Below are positions 1 to 12,800 of a DNA stretch of 64,000 nucleotides, in pieces. The position numbers were made by a program, and so were the translations under genes. Position 1 is the stretch's first letter. Every line of letters starts with the position of its first letter. The stretch comes from Ariolimax columbianus (Eukaryota > Mollusca > Gastropoda > Stylommatophora > Arionidae), in the NCBI GenBank assembly GCA_036924085.1, contig JAVGWX010000003.1, positions 125,477,474-125,541,473 of the forward strand, read 5' to 3'. Under the pieces are notes generated by a model. It saw only the letters and a list, made by a program, of their open reading frames with translations, searched no databases and was not told where the DNA came from.

Positions 1-764
1 AACACAAAAATAAACACGTGAAATTGACAGCAGGTACAAATTAAATGCAGGGGAAAAAAGTGGCTAGAATTTTATAATGTGATCCATTTATATCATGATG
101 TGATTCTTTTTGCCAAGAGGACATTATAATGAGGCTGAGGTGTTTATGACGAAAAACTAATGTTAATTAGAACTACGTACATAGTAGAAATGAAGATAAT
201 ATACAAAGTAAAGCAATAATCTATACATGCAAACAATTTAGCATTATATTATGATAATATGGAAATTCTTGGTACACCACAATTCTCAGATGAATATCTA
301 TGATGGTTACATAATATAAAAGTGAAAATGATATCCCCCTTGTTAAGTAGGTAGCGACCTACACCCCTCTGGTCAAAGCATAATGCAAGTGATACAAATT
401 TTAATATTTTATAGAATAATTGAAAAAAATTTAGTGCATTTAATAAATAATTAATTGGGATTGAATGGGTTAAACAAATTTAGTTGAGTATGTAGTACAT
501 GAACAGGCACAAATAAACACTCTGTTGCATGTAGAAAAACCTACAAAAAATAATGTCACTTTGAAATAGCACCCCTTTGTCTACTAATCGTGCAAAAACA
601 GCCGAGTGACAACACGACTGACTGATGTTGGATACAGAAATCGTAACAGAACACTGCTGACTGAGGCTGAATACAGATAGAAGGCAGTCTAGTGTTTCAT
701 CAGGGGGAAAAACATCACAATAATGTTTCACACAACTTAAGCTGTAATGAAATGTCTCTTGAAG
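1..764 (-). other. 3' UTR / 3' flank of the kinesin gene
   Basis: AT-rich sequence after the stop codon. Read on the minus strand there is no AATAAA, but the variant ATTAAA lies at 439-444 and again at 400-405, so polyadenylation near 380-430 is possible. No other gene or repeat recognised. Confidence 0.4.
439..444 (-). promoter_or_regulatory. Candidate poly(A) signal ATTAAA
   Basis: The commonest variant signal, on the minus strand about 320 nt after the stop. A second one is at 400-405. Motif match only. Confidence 0.3.
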
Positions 765-857
765 TTAGATAACTGAATGCTTTGTTTTGGTCCTGTTTCG
801 AGATGACTTCCTCGTGTTGTATGGTTTTGCATTCTCATTCTGAATGTCACCTGCTGC
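765..857 (-). CDS. KIF20B: Exon 25: terminal coding exon with stop
   Basis: Residues 1930-1959, then TAA (765-767). The acceptor is ttcccggtctatacag. Reads AAGDIQNENAKPYNTRKSSR and ends NRTKTKHSVI. A basic C-terminus is usual in KIF20B. It lies 6.9 kb from exon 24, so an undetected exon in between cannot be excluded. Confidence 0.78.
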   Translation of the reverse strand, partial: AAGDIQNENAKPYNTRKSSRNRTKTKHSVI

Positions 858-3800
858 CTGTATAGACCGGGAAACAAAGATAACACACATGTGAGGGTAT
901 GTAATTAAACTGACTATATTAGGTACACCAGCAAAAAATATTGCTCACTTGGAGCTGCAAATTCTACACTTTATTATTATCTTTCGTCTTGCCATTAGTA
1001 TGTTTACCAAGATAGAAACTTTTCTGATGTTTTATGATATAGATAGTTTAGTTGAAGAATCAAAGTCTTTTGCACACGGTTTAACTCATTCACTCCCGCG
1101 AGCCGATACATCGGCTTACAGATTCTTCCAGAAAACGCAGAAGCTGATATTTCGGCTTTTGCTACTGTGTTCACAAAACACATATTTTCCCATTTCTAGT
1201 TCTCAGATTTTGTACTATTCATTTCCGGTTGAGTTAGTAGTGTGTGTTTCGTTGAAAAAATGTTTATTTTCGTACTTTGAAACAATTTTGTTTCTGGAGA
1301 GCAGCCTTGAATCTAGCCCATGCCCCTTAAGTCAGACTAAAGAGTTTTTACAGTACAAGCTCGGTAATAGATTATATTAAATTAAGATTATTGCTAACGG
1401 TAGTGATAGCGATTATTTCAATTTCTTTACGAAGTCTTAGTTCTAAGTCAAGAGATGAAAGTGAAACTAAATATACTGCTAACAAGGGTAGGTGTCCTCT
1501 TTTGTCTCAAGCAATGGTAGTAACAATTCACAAATTCAGTAAAGATTCAAGATCCTCCAGTCCTACTAGTGTGTATAATATAAATGGGCATACATCTATA
1601 TTTAACCTGTAGCACTCCAATGTCCGATCCCTTTGAACCAGCTCGGCCTACAAAAACGGTGTGCTGAAAAAAATTTTTTTTTTTTTGAACGGAGTCACTC
1701 CTGACAGCCATTTTTTACTGCTGACTACGCCCTCCATATATACACGATATTTTGCCGGTTAAAGTATCGTATGTGCGATTACAAATGGCTTTTGAACAGT
1801 TTTAATTTTGTATACGCCGTTTGGAGCAAGCCGACTTTTTGCGAAAGGGGAAGTAGGTTGTTGAGAAAGATTTTTATCGCGTAGATCTGTTTATTTTGTT
1901 TGTTTAAATGAAAGAACTACGTTTGAATTGGAAACTAACAGTTGTGTAGATATTGTAAACACAGTATCGATACGTTGTTGTGGTTTCCATGGTTTTCTAT
2001 CGAAGCGACTAGGCCTAGTGGTCGAGTCCAAATTTTTTCCGAGATTTTCATAAATTTTCAACTTCATCTTTTTAAATCTCAAAAACAGGAAACGCACCTC
2101 AACAATAACCATAAATTCTCAATCAGAGGATACCAGACCTTCCGTCTAGATAGAGAAGGCCACAAAGGAGGGGTCCTGATACTGACCAGAAACAGCATAC
2201 CGAGTAGCGCGGTACCTGTCAATCACACCGGACAAGCAGAAATTGTAGGAGTTGACATAATGGCTCAAGAGACGAAGCTCCGCATTTTCAATCTGTACGG
2301 ACCACCAAACAGAGACCTATCGCTCTCGAGTATGGAGGTCAGAGACTCCAACTGCATAGTAGTTGGAGATTTCAACAGCCACTCGGAGAGATGGGGATAC
2401 TCTGACACAGACAGCAGAGGTGACGAAGTGGAAGATTGGGAGATAGATGCAAATCTCTCCCTAATCAATAGGCCGGAGGATAGCCCTAGCTTCTATTCAA
2501 GAACATGGCATACCACCTCGACTCCAGATTTGGCCTTCTCCACACAGGACATACACTATAAAATAGACCGCCAGGTGCTAAACCAACTGGCAGGTAGCGA
2601 CCACAGGCCGATCAGGCTAACCATTGACATGGAAGTAGGCCCACAGGAAACAAAACCGCTCCCACGTTGGAATTACAAACGAGCCGACTGGGACAGATTT
2701 GCAATCCTGACAGATGGGCTGTGTGAAACCATCAACACACGAAATACCAAAATGAAGCCCATGGTAGAGAGCCTAAGCAAGGCAATAATGCAAGCCGCCA
2801 CTGAAACCATCCCAAGAGGAGCTAGGAAAAACTATAAGCCCTACTGGAATGATGAGTTACAGAAAGTGGAAGATGCAGTAACAAATGCTAGGAACGTGGC
2901 AGAACGTGAAAAATCCATGGAGGCAAACATCGCCCTCAAAGCCGCCACGGCGCAGTACAAACACACTCTCAAGCAAACAGCAAGAGAAAGTTGGAAAAAC
3001 AAAACGGAAAGTTTAAACCTGGACAAAGACGGGAACAAGCTATGGAAGCTAGTCAGAGCCATGAACGACGAAACCCCGTCAAATAAACAAATTACTATCA
3101 AGCAGGGCGAGAACTTGATCACAGGTAAGAAAGCCGCAAACGCCTTTGTCGATCACTATGCCAGAGCAAACCACATCGAGGTCCCTGCAGATAAGCATAC
3201 AGATATTAGCGAAGAGCTAAAGCGACACGAAAACATAAATACGGCTCCTGAAGAGCACATGATGGCCAAACTAACCATGCGCGAAATGGAAGAGGCTATG
3301 AGAACACTAAAGAAAAGGAAATCTCCCGGAAAAGACGGGATAACAAACGAAATGCTGATGGGGCTGGGCCAAACAGCGAAGAAAAAACTACTATCAGTCC
3401 TGAACCAAAGCTGGAAAAGGGGTATTGTACCCCAGGCATGGAAGGATGCAATACTGGTACCAGTACCAAAAACAGGAAAGGATAAAACAGATCCGAATGG
3501 ATACAGGCCCATAAGCCTACTGAGCTGTGTCGGCAAGCTGATGGAACGGATGATAAACACCAGACTGATGTGGCATCTGGAAGAAAAACGAATTCTAATT
3601 CCACAGCAAGCCGGCTTTAGACAGCACAGATCCACTGAGGACCAGGTCATCCTCATAGCCCAGGAGATAGAAGATGCCTACCAGGCACAGAAGCACACAG
3701 TAGCTGTTTGGGTGGATCTGGAAAAGGCATTTGACAAAGTCTGGAAGGACGGACTTAGAGTCAAGCTGAGAAGAAGTGATGTCTGTGGGAAGATGTACAA

Positions 3801-6800
3801 GTGGATCAACCACTACCTCAAACAAAGAACGGCCAGAGTCCAAGTACAAGGGCAGATGAGCAAAAAGGTGACACTCGAGCAGGGAGTACCCCAAGGGGGA
3901 GTACTGTCACCCACACTCTTTCTGGTATATATAAACGATATTACAGAGAATATACCAAGAAGAGTCCATAGCTCAATGTTTGCAGACGATCTGGCTATGT
4001 GGACCTCTGAAAAGAATCTCACCATAGCAAGAAATCAGATGCAAACGGCCCTAACATCGCTGGAAGAGTGGGCGAACTCATGGCTGGTCAAAATAAACGA
4101 GGAGAAAACCACGTGCACAATATTCTCGCTCTCATTAAAACCCCAAAGTACCAAATTAAGCCTAAACGGCAAAATCTTGCAGCCAAACGACAACCCAACC
4201 TATCTGGGAGTCACATTTGATCGGCGCATGACATGGAAAAGTCAGATTGAGAGAAACCGAATGAAAGCCAGAGAAAGAATGGCGATCATGAGGAAACTTG
4301 CTGGCACAAGCTGGGGAGCAGACGAAAGCATACTAAAGAAACTGTACACTGGAAGAGTGAGACCAGTTCTCGAGTATGGCATTGCGGCATGGACAACAGC
4401 AGCGAAGGCGAACTTCGACAAAGTTAACAAACTTCAAAACCAAGCCATGAGAATCATAACAGGTGGCATGAAGTCAACGCCAATTGTAGAACTTGAAAAG
4501 ATTACAAGACTGCAATCCATGACCGATAGAAGAGACTGCAGAGCCCAGCTGCAGTCAGAGAAACTCCGAAGACTGACGGACCATCCAATGTACCAGAGAC
4601 TAAACAATCTGGGAAATGGGAAACTGAAGCGGAGAAACTTTGCAGAAATAGCCAAAGCAAAGATGCACGAAGATCCCATAAACGCACTAACAACACCAAA
4701 ACCCATCACTACTGTACGAAAACCTACTTGGAGGCAGGATATATTTCCAGAGGTGGTAGAAAATATACCAGGTATTGCAAACAAAAACTGCCAGAGTGAG
4801 AAAGAAAGGAGAGACACTACCCTAAGCTTCATAACGAAAAGCTACCCAAGCATGGACTGGACCCATGCATACACCGACGGTTCTGTAACAAACACTACAC
4901 AGAACGGAGGGGCAGGAGCATTCCTGAACCTACCAAATGGCAGAAAAATAACACTGTCATTCGCTACTGGTAAGTACACAAGCAATTTCAGAGCAGAGGC
5001 AGAGGCACTGAGGGCGGCAGTGGACGAAATGGTAACACACAGTGAAAATGAGAGCCATATAGTCTTGCTGACAGATGCTCTCGAAGTAGTCACAGCGCTA
5101 AAAAGCCAGAAGAACACTGAGCTTAATGACTTAAGAGCAGCACTCTGCAAACTGTGCCAGCAGTCCGCACCAAAAAGGGTGGTGGTACAGTGGGTTCCGT
5201 CACACTGCAACATCCTAGGCAACGAGGAGGCAGACAGACTGGCAAAAGAAGGTGCAAGGCTACCACAAACAGATACCAGTATGACGTACGAAGAGTCAAA
5301 ACGGCTTATCAAAGCCAGATACATGTCCAAATGGGAAACCGAACATACTGGTTACACCAAAAACGATGCCTATTACCAGTTGAACCGAAGAGAGCAGGTC
5401 GTTGTCTTCAGACTTCGCACTGGCCACAACAGACTGAGGTACCACCTATTCAACAAACTGAAGATAGGGTGTACCGACGAATGCCCGTGCGGTACTGGTA
5501 AAATGACCACTGAACATCTGCTGCAGAACTGCCCGACATACGAGGATCAGAGAGAGCAGATGTGGCCATTGCCAGTGGAACTGCAAGACAAGCTGTATGG
5601 TAGTGGCGAGAGTCTCAGGATGACCGCCGCTTTTTTCGAGAAAATAATGGTTACTGTCTGACTGTGTACGCAGAAGAAGAAGAAGAAATCTCAAAAACTA
5701 ACAAACATACAACAAAAACAATTACACCCACATGTTCGTTATGCTATTGTGTATCTACACGCCAGAAAATCATATTTATTGACAAACAAATATAAAAGTT
5801 ACAAATTTTGAAAGACGACTACCACAGCGACTAATTAAGAAAATTAATTAGGTCAAATATTTTTCAAAAATATATTGGAGTGCGTAAGGTTAATACAGCA
5901 GGGACATTCATTCTAGGTGATTATACGCTGATATTGATTAGTACTTTTAATTTTATAGCACGTTTTCAACTTCATTGGCCTTCAGTAAAATATAAATACT
6001 GTGAAAACAACTGCATCAAATTAGGTGTAACTTTCAGAACATCTTCCCTTGTGGATTACCATCAATAGAAAGTCATTACGTTATTCATGTATTGGTTTAG
6101 AACTGAATAATGTGTTATGGGGAATTTTTTCCCCTCATAATTGTTTTAAATAAAAACAATTATGCAACTATAATCCCTCATACACAAATGTTCGGGGGAC
6201 GGCGTGGCCTAGTGGATAAGTGGCACGGCTCACAATCCGAAGGTGCTGGGTTCGATCCCCATCACAGCACCGGCCGTTACCCCGGGGAAGCAAACCCTTA
6301 GAAAATGCAGGAGGAAGCAGACCCTTACATAAAATGCATGCTGAAGTCGGATGCATTGGGCCGACAGGCGCAAAATAAAAACCACAGTGCAACGCACACC
6401 GCCTTGGGGATTAGAGAAATAAGGCGAACGCAAAAAAAAATTAAAAAAAAAATACACAAATGTCCATCTCCATTTACTCATTACATTATATGGGACATGA
6501 CCTGTAACTTGATCTTAATCAGATTCGCGCATTTCATTACTGATCTGACTCTATTTTGTCCCTTTCAGTACAATCACTATCAACATTTCATGAATTATCT
6601 TCCAAATGATTGAACACACAAGTACAAGTTTGTTAGAATGTTCCTAGATTAACAGTAACTTTTTATCCTGAAAACAAATAATGTGCAAACTATTAACTTA
6701 ACCCTTTGAACCCTGGCTGTCCAGTTCCTAAAAGCCCATTTCTCTGTGCTCCTGAGAAAATATGCACAATGTTGAAATTTGAGTAAAGCTATTTATTATG

Positions 6801-9800
6801 ACAAAACTATGTGCTCTAATTTAATTATTCAATTCAATACTGACTGATCTGCTAATTTCCAACATTCCTATTTCAGTAGAATGTGGAATATATTCATCAA
6901 ATTTACTTGTTACATTATGTGGAATACCCACAGGAATGTAGTCCAATTCTCAGAGGAACAGATCTAGCTTGACCCTAAAAAATAGACGAATGGTAATCCG
7001 AATCACGTACAAGACACATGTCATTCGAATAACAACTGATTTTCAGACCATCTGAGTCCAATTTTCAGCCTCAAAATCCTTGTTCTGCTGTTTGGCTTTT
7101 AGAATTACCATTTCCTGAATTTTCAAATCATTGTGAAAACATGTTTCAATATTTACGCAGCTATAATTGTTATTTCCGGAAATGCATGTACTGTATAGAC
7201 GTCACTATATTATGGCAAAAATCCAAGCAGTACAGCCCAAAATACGCCTTAAAATAATGGCCCACCCATCACATAGGTGGCTCAGGTAATGGGGTATTTA
7301 CACATACGCTGATATGAGTCTCATGGGTCAAAGGGTGCCCCCATTTTAGTTAGTTTTTTTGGCGTTCGTGTTATTTATCTATTCCCCAAGGCGGTGTGCG
7401 TTGCACTGTGGTTTTTAATTTGCGTCCGTTGGCCCAGTGCATCCAACTTCAGCATGTATTTTATGTAAGGGTCTGCTTCCTCCTGCATTTTCTAAGGGTT
7501 TGCTTCCCCGGGGTAACGGCCGATGCTGTGATGGGGATCGAACCCAGCACCTTCTGGTTGTGAGTCGTGTAACTTAACCACTAGCCCATGCTGTCCCCTC
7601 CATTTTAGTTTAACTCTGCACAAGTAAGTTTACTACCTGATATCATTATTTGTACACACATGTCTAAACATGGCAAAACCCTTGGTCGATTGGATTTTTT
7701 ACAAGGACATTTCAAAATTTCAGGTTCAAAAGAGTTAATCATACAACTCATAAAAAAACAACTTACAACATAGGATGCCAAATCAAATGGAATTTGCAGA
7801 TCTGATGGGTGCTTCTTTTTATTCTCTTTCTCCTGTCTTTTGGCTGAAATAAAATGTTAAAATAATAAATATAATTTTAATATTCAAATGCTTGATTACA
7901 ACTTGCTTTTTTTAAACAATTTAACCTTTACAACACAATCGCTGTGTAAACCCGTCAGAAAAAAATGTGCTTTGGTCCGCCATGATTGGGCAAACAAATA
8001 TATGGTAAAACAGCAGATCATACTCCATTTTAACCATTTAAAACTTAAAAATAAATAGAACTACATAATAATATATTGTTGATATGACCAAGATGACTGA
8101 CTGTTGTTGAAAGTGACACACTTTCACAAAAAAGGTAAACTAAAACAAAACAAAAAATAAATAAATAAACTAAATATATAATTGTTAAACTAGTTTGGTA
8201 AGTTTTCTGATAACCTATAATCATAAAGACCCATCTTATATGTTTCTACATATGTACTGTATGTCAATGTTTAGTTTTCATGACAGAGGGTTGGAATAAA
8301 CATACTATCAATCATTTGTTGTTAAAGTGATGTGTGTCTCTAATTAAAGTAGCCCTCTGTGAAATGTCTACTCTATAGAGGATAATGTGTATAAGCTAGC
8401 AAGGCAGAGAGAGGAATGAAGACCTTTGGGGGAAAGGAGCCAACAACAACTAGTGGAGCAACAGTTCAAATGTATGAAATGGGGTTTGTATAGGAGTTAC
8501 GCTATGGAAATCACCATCAAATGTGGCAGACAGGCCCTGACATGGAATTCAAAGGGCAAGAAGAGGTAAACCAAAACAACACCTAGAGACAATAGCTAAA
8601 ATGAACTTTGGCCCCTGGAGCTAAACTGGGGAGAGACAAAAAGGGCAGCGCAATATCGTAGTTGTCAATGGCATATGTCCCGAAGGAACGACAGACATTA
8701 ATTGATTTGTGAGCTAACATTAATATTGTTTTACACACATGTAGATCAGAAGCTACAGTGTATCAAGGTGCATGGAAAGACATGATCTAACGGAAAGACA
8801 TGATCAAAAACTTTTTTTTTTTTTTTGCGCGTTCGCCTTATTTCTTTATTTCCCAAGGTGGTGTTCTGTTTTTATTTTGCGCCTGTCTGCCCAGTGCATC
8901 CAACTTCGGCATGCATTTTATGTAAGGGTCTGCTTCTCCTGCATTTTCTAAGGGTTTGCTAACCCGAGGTAACGGTCTGTGCTGTTATGAGGAGCAAACC
9001 CTCGGATTGTGAGCCGTGTCACTTAACCACTAGCCCACGCATTCTCCTATCTAATAAATTGAAGGAATAGACAGGACTGAATTAGAGCAATGTTCTAGCA
9101 CAGCATTTCTCAGTTTATACAGACATTCCTTTTTAGCGGGTGGTCTGGATTTTTCTGGCTTTCATTTACATCATTGCTCTTCCAACCTACATAATTACTC
9201 TTATTTGTTTGTTAATGTGGGTGATCACAGATGTAGAAGTACTTTCGTAGGCTGGCATGACAAGCATCGACAAAACTCTGCAAATCAATGGAATGGCCAT
9301 GTTGTCCGCATGTCAGACCAGCGGATTTCATAGAAAATAGTCTATGGCTAGCTTGAGTCAGGCAAGCGAGCGCGCTGAGGCCAAATAAAACGTTACAAAG
9401 ACACACTGATGGTCTCACTGAAGAGTTATGGTATTTAGCCTAATGAATGGGAGAATTTTGCTGCTGATTGCTCTACCTGGCGTATCAGAGTCTCTGCTGT
9501 CTTAGCGCAGACAAGAATCAAGAAAGCTGCACAGAGACGAGTGACACGAAAGGCAAGAGACGAGTTGCCTCTGTCTGACTGTCAGACAGTGTTTCTCTGC
9601 CCTCAGTGTAACATACTTTCAGACTGGTTTGATCAGCCACCTACAAACCCACTTTAGGATTGACAGATGACAATATGGTCCTCTTTGGAAACGATTGACA
9701 AACAGCAATGAGTGCGGATGGACAAGCTAAAATGGTATTAAAATAAGATAGACAATATCCATATAAAAGTCTAAACAAATCTTGTTGCCGATCAACATCA

Positions 9801-12800
9801 CTAAACTCCAAGTAGATCCATAGGTGCTCAGTCCTCTAAGTAAATGGTGGAGAATATGGATACTGATGGTTCCTGTAGCAAACTGGTTGTGAGCATTATC
9901 CTCTTAGGTGACCATCCTTGTCCTTACTCAACCCTTGTTTGTTGTCGAGCTCCTGCAGGCTAGCGATAGCCATTTCATCTGTTACAGTATCATCATCCAG
10001 CTGGCAGTTGTTGATTGAATTCAATGTCTCTCCATATTTAAAGTCTCCACATTGGATGCTTTAGAATGATGTTTCCCAACTTTTTTCCACTCGATGACCG
10101 GTGAAAATAGAAAGGATGGTTCCCAGACAGGTGAAAATAGAAAATAAAAATTGTTCATGGACAGGTAAAAATAACTCACAGGTGAAAATAGTTACAATTT
10201 TTCACAGACAGCTCAGACAGAAAATATCCCATTATTTATATAGTATTTTGTCTATTAGTTGTTAAAGCTAATATTATAAAATCAAAATTCTATAGCCATT
10301 TAAAATAACCAGAATTCGAGCAGTAAATAGATAAGATGTTCAGCAGCAATTTTCTTTTTCGCGGACCAGCGGTTAGGAATCACTGCTTTAGAAGACAAAA
10401 TATCACCTCTTCCATTGCCACTAAACCCAGCCAGGCCAAGTCAGTAGATTACCATTCAACAAGTCTCGAATGGTGAATGTTGTGGGGGCTTGTATGTCTG
10501 TTATCCATTCAAGTCATAGCATCCTAACTGTACCTTCCAAAGCAAGGATCGAGACTCAGGCACAATGACCCCTTTGATTAATGATGTCTTAGATAACCAC
10601 ATCAGAGCAGATTCCACTGCCTCGACCTACATTCTCAGAATGGAGATTTGAGGTCATGTCATGGTTAGTTGTGAACCCCCCATCCTGATCTCTATCTGCA
10701 CAGATAATGAGAATTAAAATTGATGTGGCAGTAGAAATGCTTTCTAGGTTCACCTTTCTGGATTCTACTGGTGAAGGCACATCCCTTGCAACCCCAGTAC
10801 ATAGTCTTTTAGGTTATATCAGGATATATTGGTCAATGTATATATGCGTATGTATATCTGTTAGTAATGTATTGTCTGTATTCTGCAATGGCAGTTTTGC
10901 AGTATAGTAGTTTTGCCAAATCTTTCTGTATGTGCAGAAAAGGTCATACCAAGAAAAATCTCAAACATGAATCATCAACGATAATAGTGCCACCTCTCTG
11001 ATATTAAGTAAATAAACACTTTTACTTTACTAATTAAAATAAATGAATATAGATATGCGAGAAACAAAACGCAAGGTGAGGTAAGGTTTTGTGTACCTGA
11101 TCTGGTGAGAGGACTTATACTAGCAATAACTTCACTGGCCAGCTCTGCAACTCTCCCTTGAAAACTACTTTTTGTCGGACTTGTGTTTCGTGTTTTAAAA
11201 CTTGGAGAGTTCTCATTCTGCTCCTTGAGAGAAAAATAAAAATGAAACTTTAGTCTGCAAATCTCGGAATGTAATATGAGTTTGCACATTCACAGGTGAG
11301 AAATTAAAAGGTAGTATTTATAATTGGTTCAAAAGGTTTGATAAATGATCATGCAAACACTGCAGAACATTATTAGTTTGATCTCTTCTACTTACCTCTC
11401 CCACCATCCATCATTCAATGTATTGGCACATGCAAAGATGAAGTAGAGCTTGGGTAATGATGATAATCAATAACTGCTTAATTACTGCAAGGGGTTCCCA
11501 AACCATTATATGAATGCCAGTAAAAAGGCAACCAGATCATACAAGATAGTAGTGAATGTATTCACAAACTGGTATGGAAGTAGCCAGATCATACAAGATA
11601 GCAGTGAATGTATTCACAAACTGGTTTAGAAGTAGTCAGATCACACAAGATAGCAGTGAATGTATTCACAAACTGGTATGGAAGTAACCAGATCATACAA
11701 GATAGCAGTGAATGTATTCACAAACTGGTATGGAAGTAACCAGATCATACAAGATAGCAGTGAATGTATTCACAAACTGGTATGGAAGTAACCAGATCAT
11801 ACAAGATAGCAGTGAATGTATTCACAAACTGGCATGGAAGTAGATCATTCAAAATAGCAGTGAATGTATTCACAAACTGGTATGGAAGTAGTCAGATCAC
11901 ACAAGATAGCAGTGAATGTATTCACAAACTGGTATGGAAGAAGTCAGATCATACAAGATAGCAGTGAATGTATTCACAAACTGGAATGGAAGTAACCAGA
12001 TCATACAAGATAGAGAATGTAAAACTATTTTGTTTAGAGACACTCCATCATTCAACGACAATGCATCATTTTTTAAAGCATGAACTAACGATGATGATCA
12101 GGACAGTTTAGATGTCTTCTTCGGCATTCGTCCTAAAAAGTAGATTGTTCTGTAGATTTAATGCGAAGCTGCGCTATCTGATATCTGCATCTTTCCGCTT
12201 GACATTTAATTCAGCTGATTTTTTTTTTTAGGTATGTGTTTGCATCCCCACTGAAATCCCTTTCTATTGGCCAGACTACACAAGTGACTAGTGCAGACTG
12301 TTTCTAGGGTCACCAGTGGAGGCGAAATAGATTCTTGGCCAGCTATGGTTCACTGTTGCGTCTTGACCCATTTAACTGTCTGAAGACATCTGCAGGGTAC
12401 AGTGGTGAGTGCCAGATAACTTCAATTTCTTTAGATTTCTTTTCTCACTTAACTGTTGGTTCCAGTCATAGACATGTCTGGTTATATGGTTTGGGCATGT
12501 CCTGTCAATCTCTACTTTCTTTAATCTCAATATATGCTGCTAGTCTTCTGAATCTCACATAGGACTGTTATTTTGTTAGTAATTTTATATGAACTATGCA
12601 GATGAGCAGGGAATGTCCGACAAGAGATGGTTACGAAAGGTGACATCTTGGTGGCCTTACAGCTTTAAGTGCACACACAGACATCCACAAATGAGGTGGA
12701 GAAATGACTTGAGTAAACCCCTTGTTTCAACATGGCACCTCAGGTCAAAAGAATGCATTGAGTTTAAACAACACTTGGCTACCTGGCATCAGTCACTTCC

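Larger units (their letters stand above)
1606..5889 (+). mobile_element. piggyBac-type MITE family 1, copy 1, split by a LINE
   Basis: Flanked by TTAA at 1602-1605 and 5890-5893. Termini CCTGTAGCACTCCAAT and (inverted) CCTTACGCACTCCAAT. The MITE parts are 1606-2086 and 5699-5889 (about 670 bp). Other copies at 20998-21633, 55850-56483 (inverted), 14668-15225 (inverted, truncated) and 57404-57700 (partial). A non-coding element; TTAA duplication and CCT-type ends are the piggyBac signature. Confidence 0.75.

Noticed and set aside
949..1612. Two plus-strand open frames of 143 and 73 codons near the gene's end
   Set aside because: No recognisable domain, unusual composition, and they lie in a probable TTAA-element fragment.
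2265..5330. Minus-strand open frames over the LINE (up to 166 codons)
   Set aside because: Shadows of the plus-strand LINE ORF2; the same frames reappear over LINE copy 2.
6195..6275. tRNA-like sequence at the SINE A head
   Set aside because: Repeated about ten times with the same body and target duplications, so it is a SINE head and not a tRNA gene.
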